From: a virus
Direction: 5' to 3' (one strand)
IMG/VR virus record: IMGVR_UViG_3300028795_000021
Coordinates: 1 to 25,144 of that record
Length of the DNA stretch: 25,144 nucleotides
A program made the translations under genes and the position numbers. The stretch's first letter is position 1. The number at the start of each line of letters is the position of its first letter. Positions 1-5,691 of the stretch are shown one piece after another. The notes under the pieces were generated by a model. The model ran no database searches. It had not been told where the DNA came from and saw only the letters and a program-made list of their open reading frames with translations.

Positions 1-127
1 CGACATCGTTCGGCAGTAAATCCGACTGCGACGGCATATGCGATTTCTGCAGTTCGCCCAGCGCCTCAGTGCGCTCTGGCTCAGGCGCATCCCCGTCGAA
101 CGCCACGTTTGCGGCTTTGTTGGTCAT
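1..127 (-). CDS. N-terminal fragment of an unidentified protein
   Basis: The first 42 codons of a minus-strand gene begin at an ATG at 127-125 and run off the left edge. A GGGGAA ribosome-binding site lies a few bases upstream. The visible N-terminus (MTNKAANVAFDGDAPEPERT...) is acidic and hydrophilic, with no signal peptide or membrane segment. It is too short to assign to a family. The gene is transcribed away from the plus-strand operon starting at 280, and its leader contains one copy of the CGTGACGC element (156-163) and one operator-like site (178-194). The open frame, clear ribosome-binding site and codon character make it likely real. Confidence 0.6.
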   Translation of the reverse strand, partial: MTNKAANVAFDGDAPEPERTEALGELQKSHMPSQSDLLPNDV

Positions 128-170
128 CGAGTTCCCCAAAATTTCCCCCATGGTCGCGTCACGACACATG

Positions 171-194
171 AAAATAATCTGCGCCTAAAGCATT
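171..194 (-). promoter_or_regulatory. operator-like site and possible -10 for the leftmost minus-strand gene
   Basis: On the minus strand, 194-178 reads AATGCTTTAGGCGCAGA, matching 12 of 17 positions of the best palindrome copy (10117-10133). One base later comes TATTTT (176-171), a plausible -10 in the same register as in the promoters at 10110 and 13041. The -35 (AGGAAA) is poor, so the promoter may be weak or activator-dependent. The site call rests only on similarity and position. Confidence 0.35.
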
Positions 195-200
195 TTCCTG

Positions 201-245
201 TTGCGCGAATCACGCAATGCGTTAGAATTCTTTCCCTGACGCAGA
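201..245 (+). promoter_or_regulatory. sigma70-like promoter with operator for the plus-strand operon
   Basis: TTGCGC (201-206) and TAGAAT (223-228) are separated by 16 bp and point at the gene starting at 280. Directly after the -10, 229-245 (TCTTTCCCTGACGCAGA) matches 11 of 17 positions of the recurring operator-like palindrome. It occupies the same place relative to the -10 as the copy at 21489-21505. A repressor bound there would block transcription start. Nothing else is seen in the divergent 128-279 interval apart from the opposing site at 171-194. Confidence 0.45.
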
Positions 246-279
246 TTGAATCCGCTTGGTATGCAAAGGGAATTTGTAA

Positions 280-534
280 ATGGACGAGGTTTTTGAACTG
301 AGACGCATCGCCAGGGCCGAGCAGGGGTACGTCCTGCGCGCCGGGACGTGCGGAACATGCGCAAAGCTTGAATTCGACTTGAAGTACGAGCCCGGTACGC
401 GTCCCTACAACCAGTACGAGTCGATTCCAGTCCGCACTAACGTCCGTTGTGGAGTCGGCGGATTCGCAGTAGTCACGCAGGCCACGTGCAATCTGCACGA
501 GCCAAAACCAACCACCACGAGGAGCGGTAAATGA
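280..534 (+). CDS. small four-cysteine protein, possibly metal-binding
   Basis: This 84-residue protein is the first gene of the plus-strand operon, preceded by AAGGGAA at a good distance from the ATG. It has four cysteines: C24-x2-C27 near the N-terminus, and C57 and C70 further on, an arrangement suited to one zinc or iron site. No family was recognised. The stop overlaps the next start (ATGA, 531-534), indicating translational coupling. It is one of three small cysteine-rich proteins in this operon, with the products at 1076 and 1249. The function is unknown. Confidence 0.75.
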   Translation: MDEVFELRRIARAEQGYVLRAGTCGTCAKLEFDLKYEPGTRPYNQYESIPVRTNVRCGVGGFAVVTQATCNLHEPKPTTTRSGK

Positions 535-965
535 AGAAGAAAGTCGCAGCGGTCGCCACGCCCGCACCTGTCGAAGTAGCAAAGCCGAAGGTCGCGCCGA
601 AGCACGCGGTAAAGCTGGCAGTGCCTGCGATCCCTGTCACGGCCAATCGCGCGCAGCGCCGCAAGGCCCCTGCAGCCGTTCCGGTCGCCACGGTTGAGCC
701 GAAGTTCTATCCGGTAAAAAAGACGGCCACGGCAAGCCTGACGGGCTCGCTGTCGGCGATTCAGCAGGCGCGCAGCGTCCTCATGAACTCGCGCGGCTTC
801 GGCGAGGCCATTGACACGCTGAACCGTCTGGAAGCACAGGCGCGCGAGCAACTGGTAACCGCCGTGAATGCCGAAATGAAGGATCGCCGGGTCAAGACGG
901 ACGGATTCAACATCGGTACGGAAAGCAAGCCGGACGGCGTGCACATCGTCCTGACCAAGCAATAA
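531..965 (+). CDS. hypothetical protein with basic Ala/Lys/Pro/Val-rich N-terminus
   Basis: This 144-residue protein has two parts. Residues 1 to about 65 are a low-complexity stretch rich in Lys, Ala, Val and Pro, of the kind seen in histone-like or disordered nucleic-acid-binding tails. Residues about 75-144 look folded, with predicted helices (around SAIQQARSVLMNSRGFGEAI and LEAQAREQLVTAVNAEM) and a short beta-like end. The start overlaps the preceding stop by ATGA, and a GGAG ribosome-binding site lies in the preceding gene. DNA or RNA binding by the basic tail is inference only; no family was recognised. Confidence 0.75.
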   Translation: MKKKVAAVATPAPVEVAKPKVAPKHAVKLAVPAIPVTANRAQRRKAPAAVPVATVEPKFYPVKKTATASLTGSLSAIQQARSVLMNSRGFGEAIDTLNRLEAQAREQLVTAVNAEMKDRRVKTDGFNIGTESKPDGVHIVLTKQ

Positions 966-1075
966 AACACGGGGCGACAACATCCCCATTTTCCGCTTGT
1001 TTTTGAACGTAAGTCGTTGATCTGGCGCTGGTTTATTTGGTCGACGCCTTACGAATAAATCTCCCCGATACGGCC

Positions 1076-1252
1076 ATGAGTAAAGGCTCACAAGCAAAGC
1101 TTCACCTACCAGATTTCAGCGAAGCCGCCCCGGATTTTCATGACGAAGATCCCATGTGCTCAGAGTGCGGATTTTTTCCTAAGACATCGACGCGCGATAT
1201 CTGTGAGCACTGCGCTTCCATGGAAATTTTCACTTCGAGAGCAATGCAATGA
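1076..1252 (+). CDS. small zinc-ribbon protein
   Basis: This 58-residue protein carries a CxxC-x11-CxxC arrangement (C28, C31, C43, C46), typical of a small zinc ribbon. I chose the ATG at 1076. An in-frame TTG at 1037 would add 13 residues, but neither start has a convincing ribosome-binding site, so the N-terminus is uncertain. The stop overlaps the next start (ATGA at 1249-1252), coupling it to the YkgJ-like gene. Small phage zinc ribbons often bind nucleic acid or a host protein, but no specific role can be read here. Confidence 0.62.
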   Translation: MSKGSQAKLHLPDFSEAAPDFHDEDPMCSECGFFPKTSTRDICEHCASMEIFTSRAMQ

Positions 1253-1596
1253 GTGCCTGCGATACCTGTTCTAGCCCGGGAGCCTGCTGCAAAGACTTCG
1301 CGCTGAATGTCGGCTTGTTTGACAAGGATTCATGGAAGGACGATGCGGCGAAAAAGATGGTGCACCACAAGCTGCCTTTCATTCCGCTTCGGCTTGCCGT
1401 TGAGGGCAATGAAACGGCTGGCGGACCGTCCGAGATAGATGGGCGTGTTTCCATCCGCTTTTCCTGCCCGCTTGTAACGCCCGAGGGGCTCTGCGGTGAC
1501 TATGAGAACCGGCCCCAGCTATGCAAGGACTATCAGCCTCTTTCTGACCGTCTTTGCGCCATGTACGTAGAGCCAGTAACTGAGGATCAACTGTGA
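1249..1596 (+). CDS. YkgJ-like cysteine-cluster protein (CxxCxxCC family)
   Basis: This 115-residue protein has the signature of the putative zinc/iron-chelating YkgJ-like family: C4-x2-C7-x5-C13-C14 at the start, then C73, C82 and C92 in the context CPLVTPEGLCGDYENRPQLC, with C103 near the end. Length and spacing fit a single-domain member. Members are proposed to bind a metal cluster, but their biochemical role is poorly defined. Its start overlaps the previous stop and its stop overlaps the next GTG start (1593). The gene is firm; the family call is by motif and the function is open. Confidence 0.8.
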   Translation: MSACDTCSSPGACCKDFALNVGLFDKDSWKDDAAKKMVHHKLPFIPLRLAVEGNETAGGPSEIDGRVSIRFSCPLVTPEGLCGDYENRPQLCKDYQPLSDRLCAMYVEPVTEDQL

Positions 1597-2138
1597 CCTA
1601 CAAATTTGACCGCTTCGATACGTGGCTGCCAATGGGAATGACCGCCAAGGATGCGATTGAGCCGAGCGAAGAAGGGCTTTGCGTGCTGGCCGAAGACGCA
1701 ATCTATCGCGAGGCATATCAGGCGGCTCGCATCGCCACGCTGGAGGCTCAACTGAAGGAGGCCCACGTCAAGGGCGCTGTAGCCGGTCCGGTGGATGCAA
1801 AGGCTCTGTTCGCGAAGCTGCGCAAGCTGGCCGATGAAGCGTGGCCGCAAGGCGATCTGCGCGCTAATCGCAATCTGAACTGGGCGTACCCGCAGACCAC
1901 CATTACCGCCGACGCGAATGGCTGGGAAAAGACGGTTATGCGCTTCGTGGACGGCAAGCCGCAGTTCTCTTGCACCATCGGCAAGGCCGAATACGAGTGG
2001 CGCAACGCGGACTTCTTCGCCGCCGCGAGCCCGGAAGTCGTGTTGTTCCTGCTGGATCACATCATGGCTCTCGGCAACAAAATCCAAAGTCTCGAAAACG
2101 CTTATGCGAACGTGGCCGTAACGAGGTTGAGCGTATGA
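1593..2138 (+). CDS. Ea22-like hypothetical phage protein
   Basis: This 181-residue protein begins with GTG overlapping the preceding TGA. Its C-terminal stretch NADFFAAASPEVVLFLLDHI resembles the hallmark end of Ead/Ea22-type phage early proteins (FIAAANPxxVLALLxxLE), followed by a short coiled helix. The N-terminal half contains a helix-rich segment (AREAYQAARIATLEAQLKEA-like) and a central beta-rich segment around residues 95-140. Ea22-like proteins are early, non-essential phage proteins of unknown function. The gene is well supported by coupling on both sides; the family link is a weak motif match. Confidence 0.75.
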   Translation: MTYKFDRFDTWLPMGMTAKDAIEPSEEGLCVLAEDAIYREAYQAARIATLEAQLKEAHVKGAVAGPVDAKALFAKLRKLADEAWPQGDLRANRNLNWAYPQTTITADANGWEKTVMRFVDGKPQFSCTIGKAEYEWRNADFFAAASPEVVLFLLDHIMALGNKIQSLENAYANVAVTRLSV

Positions 2139-2767
2139 GCAAGCGCTACGGACGCAACCAGAAGCGCGCGCATCGCTCGCGCATTGCAGAACTGGAAAAG
2201 GAATTAGCGGCGACGCTGAAGCAGAACCATGAACTTTTCAACGCAAATCGCGACCTGAGCAACGAGATTGACTGCGCCAAGCGCATCGTCGGCGAATACT
2301 GCGTGGCATTCCAGCCGCGCAGTCAGACGGTGAGCCTGCGCCAATCTGACTTCGTTGAGGTCATGGAATACGAGAAGCAGAGCAACGGCGGCGCATATCG
2401 CTATTGGGATTTCAACCCGGCCGAAATGCTCGCGCCGATTCACTTGAACCGCATCCGCCTGCCGATCATGTGCGTGCTTTCAGACATGGATAGGCTTCGC
2501 AGTGCGCGCCACATGAACGTCGTCTATGACGGTAAGGCATGGGCTTATGCAATTGATCGTACGGCGTGGCATATGACGCGTTATCCGCGCGACCTGTGCC
2601 GCAATATCGCCGAGCGCCTGACGCACATGATTTACGAGGAAATGTCGAAAGACGCGACCGTTCATGCCGAGCTTCGCCGCACACATACCCGCAACGAACC
2701 AGATCCACGCATCAGCTACCCGAATTTCGATTTCGGAACGCCTGGACTCCCTGACTTTTTGAGGTAA
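2135..2767 (+). CDS. hypothetical protein with basic coiled-coil N-terminus
   Basis: This 210-residue protein uses the ATG at 2135, which overlaps the previous stop (ATGA). The frame is open further upstream, but that part lies antiphase over the previous gene. Residues 1-20 are strongly basic (MSKRYGRNQKRAHRSR), and residues 17-50 form a likely coiled coil. The rest is a mixed alpha/beta domain with several aromatic and Met residues and a helix-rich end around residues 150-180. No catalytic motif was recognised. Its stop is 2 bases before the RtcB start, so the two are probably co-translated. Confidence 0.75.
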   Translation: MSKRYGRNQKRAHRSRIAELEKELAATLKQNHELFNANRDLSNEIDCAKRIVGEYCVAFQPRSQTVSLRQSDFVEVMEYEKQSNGGAYRYWDFNPAEMLAPIHLNRIRLPIMCVLSDMDRLRSARHMNVVYDGKAWAYAIDRTAWHMTRYPRDLCRNIAERLTHMIYEEMSKDATVHAELRRTHTRNEPDPRISYPNFDFGTPGLPDFLR

Positions 2768-2769
2768 TC

Positions 2770-3978
2770 ATGAATCACGTAATAAACGAAGACGGCGCTC
2801 GCCCTATTAAGATTTGGACTACTGAAGTTGAGGAGTCGGCGCTCAAGCAGCTTAAAAACCTCGCTCGCCTGCCCTTCATAGCCGGGAACGGCGTGGCCTG
2901 CATGCCGAACGTGCACGCCGGCATCGGATCGACAGTCGGAACGGTCATCGCTACAGACAAGGCCATCATTCCGGCCGCGATTGGAGTTGATATCGGCTGC
3001 GGCATGAACGCGGTTCGCTTGTCGCTGAAGGCGTCGGACCTCCCGGAAAGCCTGAAAGATATTCGCAATCAGATCGAGCGCGACGTGCCGCTTGGCGCTG
3101 GTGGCCGCCACCGTAACTCCTATGTTCCTCCCGGTCATGGCGCGGGCCAGCAGCACGCCCTCTGGAATGAATACGCCCGCATCAAGCCATTCGGCGAGGA
3201 CGACCATCTGAGGGCTTTCGAGCGCGCGTGGTTTCAGCTTGGCACGCTCGGATCAGGCAATCACTTCATTGAGATTTGCCTTGATGAGAATGACGACGTT
3301 TGGATCATGATGCACAGCGGCTCACGTGGCACGGGTAACGAGATTGGCCGTCGCCACATTGAGAAGGCGAAGCAGAACATGGAACGGTATTTCGTCTCGC
3401 TTCCCGATGCAGACTTGGCGTATATCCCTGAAGAAACCGAGGATTTCAATAAGTACGTCGAGGCCGTGAAGTGGGCGCAGGATTGGGCGCTTGAAAACCG
3501 CCGCGTAATGATGGACGCGACGATTGCAGCCGTCCGTCGCCATATCGAGAAGCCCTTCACGATTACGCATGAGGCCGTGAATTGCCACCACAACTATGTC
3601 GAGCGTGAGAACCACTTCGGCCGCAATTTGTGGGTCACGCGCAAGGGCGCTATCCGTGCACGTAAGGGCGACTTGGGCATCATCCCGGGCAGCATGGGAG
3701 CGCGCAGCTTCATCGTGAGCGGCAAGGGTAATCCGGAATCGTACTGCTCATGCTCGCACGGCGCGGGCCGCAAGATGAGCCGTACGCAGGCTGCAAAGAC
3801 CTTCTCAGTGGACGATCTGAAGGCGCAGACGGCGGGCGTGGAGTGCCGCAAGGATGCTGGCGTGATTGATGAGGTGCCGGGCGCGTACAAGGACATCGAT
3901 GAGGTCATGGCGAATCAGACCGACCTGGTGGAGATCGTGCACACGCTGAAGCAAGTTTTGTGCGTTAAGGGGAACTAG
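2770..3978 (+). CDS. rtcB: RtcB-type RNA ligase
   Basis: This 402-residue protein is close to the length of E. coli RtcB (408) and spans the whole family fold. RtcB joins RNA 2',3'-cyclic-phosphate or 3'-phosphate ends to 5'-OH ends using GTP and Mn2+. Metal-ligand and catalytic landmarks are present: GVDIGCG (D74, C77), GSGNHF (H165), MMHSGSRG (H182), CHHNY (H274), and the guanylylated histidine in CSCSHGAGRKMSR (H330). It should therefore be active. No rtcA or rtcR is adjacent; it sits in a phage operon of small unknowns. Repair of tRNAs or rRNA cut by host anticodon-nuclease defences is a reasonable but unproven role. Confidence 0.95.
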   Translation: MNHVINEDGARPIKIWTTEVEESALKQLKNLARLPFIAGNGVACMPNVHAGIGSTVGTVIATDKAIIPAAIGVDIGCGMNAVRLSLKASDLPESLKDIRNQIERDVPLGAGGRHRNSYVPPGHGAGQQHALWNEYARIKPFGEDDHLRAFERAWFQLGTLGSGNHFIEICLDENDDVWIMMHSGSRGTGNEIGRRHIEKAKQNMERYFVSLPDADLAYIPEETEDFNKYVEAVKWAQDWALENRRVMMDATIAAVRRHIEKPFTITHEAVNCHHNYVERENHFGRNLWVTRKGAIRARKGDLGIIPGSMGARSFIVSGKGNPESYCSCSHGAGRKMSRTQAAKTFSVDDLKAQTAGVECRKDAGVIDEVPGAYKDIDEVMANQTDLVEIVHTLKQVLCVKGN

Positions 3979-3982
3979 GATC

Positions 3983-4387
3983 ATGGCGGCGAATTACGCG
4001 ATGCGCAAAGAGCGTGAGATATCTCGCCGCCTCCTTCTCGCCGCAATCGGCGATGAGGGAGCGACGCGGGCGCAGATTGAGGAGACGACTGGCATGCACT
4101 TCAATTCCATGTATCGCATCCTGAAGGCTCTGCGCGACGACAAGACGGTTCGGGTAGGCAAGTGGATAAATCGTACGCATGAGGTCAGCGGAGAGCGCTT
4201 GTCGGGTCAGCCGTTCGCGGTGTACGTGCTCAATCCGGACGGCCTTCCAGACGCGCCGAAGAACAAGCGCCTTAGCCCGGAGAAAGTCGGCATTAAGTAT
4301 CGCCAGAACCGACGCATCGTCACGCGCGCCCGGACTCTCGCGAAGGAGGGCAAGTCGAATATGTGGGATCAATTGAGGTACGCATAA
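3983..4387 (+). CDS. small winged helix-turn-helix protein
   Basis: This 134-residue protein has its ATG at 3983, behind the AAGGGGAAC sequence at the end of rtcB. Residues 11-58 read as a winged helix: helix, then TRAQIEETTGMHFNSMYRIL as helix-turn-helix, then LRDDKTVRVGKW as the wing. The rest is basic and may add nucleic-acid contacts (KNKRLSPEKVGIKYRQNRRI). It could be a transcription regulator or a replication-linked DNA-binding protein; the sequence does not decide. The stop TAA overlaps the next ATG (TAATG, 4385-4389). It is one of two candidate regulators in this operon, the other being at 5357. Confidence 0.78.
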   Translation: MAANYAMRKEREISRRLLLAAIGDEGATRAQIEETTGMHFNSMYRILKALRDDKTVRVGKWINRTHEVSGERLSGQPFAVYVLNPDGLPDAPKNKRLSPEKVGIKYRQNRRIVTRARTLAKEGKSNMWDQLRYA

Positions 4388-5004
4388 TGATTGAGCTAGA
4401 CGCGGTCCCGGCAGTAGCGAATGAACGTGCTGCACGTGTCGCCGAGCGCTGCAGTTTTCGCGTGGTCGGCTATGTCATGGAGCACACAGCGCTGCCAAAG
4501 CGCGCTGTCGTGGTCGATGATGCTGTGCGCTGGTTTCCGAACGAGATCGACTTCGAAAAAATGATGGGCTGGCAGAAGCACAGCGCCGGTCCCGGTATCC
4601 CGGCTGAAGGATGGCCGGTTGATGAAATGCCCGCGCTCGCGCCGATTCAGGTTGCCGCAGCAGCGCCGACCGCGCCGAAGCGTCCGATCCTCACTGCGCC
4701 GCCGACGGCGAAGCTGGTCGAGTCGGCAGAAGAGGCAGTCGCGCAACTGGCGAAGGCGCTCGGATGCCACTGGAACGACATGATCCCGCATAATGCGGGC
4801 TGGTTTGTCCCGGGCAAGCCTACGGCGTACGCCAGCGCTTACGACGCCATAGCGGGGCTCGTAGAGCGTCTTAGGGGCAGTCCGAGCGGTGAGGCCGCTA
4901 TTGATGCGATGGCGAAAATGATGAGCCGCGAGCAGCCGGACCCGGCGCCGCGTGGACCGAAGGCCGAAAAGCCGGTCGATACCCGTCAGGAGGCTCTGTT
5001 TTGA
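4387..5004 (+). CDS. hypothetical protein with proline/alanine linker
   Basis: This 205-residue protein starts at the ATG that overlaps the preceding stop; GAGG lies about 9 bases upstream. A GTG 24 bases earlier is in frame but buried in the previous gene. It has a compact N-terminal domain (about 1-85), an Ala/Pro linker (about 90-120), a second small helical region with a GCHWNDMIPHNAGWFVPGKP motif (about 140-160), and an acidic/basic tail ending TRQEALF. No family was recognised. Its stop overlaps the next TTG start. Confidence 0.72.
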   Translation: MIELDAVPAVANERAARVAERCSFRVVGYVMEHTALPKRAVVVDDAVRWFPNEIDFEKMMGWQKHSAGPGIPAEGWPVDEMPALAPIQVAAAAPTAPKRPILTAPPTAKLVESAEEAVAQLAKALGCHWNDMIPHNAGWFVPGKPTAYASAYDAIAGLVERLRGSPSGEAAIDAMAKMMSREQPDPAPRGPKAEKPVDTRQEALF

Positions 5005-5360
5005 TCGCAAAGTTTATCGAAAGGTTGTTCGGCAAGGCCATGAACGACGCCTTCCCCGAATTGGCCCCGCTGAATTTCCGCTTCGTGTGGGGCCCGGCGC
5101 TCAGCCCACTCAAGACTGAACTGATCGGGCTGAAGCGCAACCATGCGCGCGGCGAGGTGGAGCTTGAATATATGTATGCGGACTGGCAGCACGGGACGAC
5201 GTACTGCTTCAGCGAAGCGCCGCGCAGGTTGACGCCGGAAATTGTGAAGTTGAACCGCCTGCAGGCTCGCCGTGCACAGCGCATGCTGGACATTACCGCG
5301 AAGCTGGAGCGTGACAGCAAAGTGAAGGGACCGAAACCAATTAACCCGGGAGCCGATTGA
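5001..5360 (+). CDS. hypothetical protein, TTG start
   Basis: This 119-residue protein starts at TTG (5001), where TTGA overlaps the previous stop. A very strong AGGAGG lies about 8 bases upstream, which decides this rare start. The N-terminal part resembles a small beta-rich domain with many aromatic residues (FRFVWGPALSPL, LEYMYADW). Residues about 75-110 form a basic helix (LNRLQARRAQRMLDITAKLE). No family was recognised. The next gene also starts with a TTG overlapping its stop. Confidence 0.72.
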   Translation: MIAKFIERLFGKAMNDAFPELAPLNFRFVWGPALSPLKTELIGLKRNHARGEVELEYMYADWQHGTTYCFSEAPRRLTPEIVKLNRLQARRAQRMLDITAKLERDSKVKGPKPINPGAD

Positions 5361-5560
5361 ACCTCCAGCCCACCGCAGAAGAACTGCGCGCGCTTCGCCG
5401 AGTAGCAGGCATCAGCCAGTCGAAGGCCGCATCGCTCGTCCACCTGAGCAACGGCATTCGCTGGTACGAATATGAAGCGGGAAAACGTCACATTGACAAA
5501 GCCCGCTTCGAACTCTTTCTGATCAAAACCGGGCTTCATCCGGCCATAAAACCAACATGA
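5357..5560 (+). CDS. small XRE-like helix-turn-helix protein, TTG start
   Basis: This 67-residue protein begins at TTG overlapping the previous stop (TTGA), with GGGAG 5-6 bases upstream. Residues 8-55 match a single Cro/C1-type helix-turn-helix: LRALRRVAGISQSKAASLVH forms helices 1-3, then WYEYEAGKRHID corresponds to the usual W-x2-[YW]E-x-G segment, followed by a last helix. It could bind DNA as a small repressor or Cro-like factor and is a candidate partner for the repeated operator-like sites; that link is untested. Its stop overlaps the start of the final small gene. Confidence 0.75.
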   Translation: MNLQPTAEELRALRRVAGISQSKAASLVHLSNGIRWYEYEAGKRHIDKARFELFLIKTGLHPAIKPT

Positions 5561-5691
5561 AAAACATCTGGACACAGTGCTTCCTCGCGTTCCTTCATGA
5601 CCGATCAAAGTATCTACCCGGCCATCCGTTCTACCCGAAAGACTATGAAACGTTCCTGGCTGATTGGTGCAACGATTTTTTCAATGACTAG
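5557..5691 (+). CDS. 44-residue hypothetical protein at the operon end
   Basis: This short gene has its ATG overlapping the preceding stop (ATGA, 5557-5560) and ends at TAG 5689-5691. The product is rich in aromatics and acidic at the end (FYPKDYETFLADWCNDFFND). Coupling to the upstream gene is the main support. Its stop sits in CTAG, whose other strand is the stop of the terminase gene, so the two operons overlap by 3 bases tail to tail with no room for a terminator. No function can be read. Confidence 0.6.
   Translation: MKNIWTQCFLAFLHDRSKYLPGHPFYPKDYETFLADWCNDFFND

Noticed and set aside
967-1000. Terminator after the gene ending at 965 (GGGG...CCCC then ATTTT)
   Set aside because: The stem is only 4 bp with a long loop, and the operon seems to continue.
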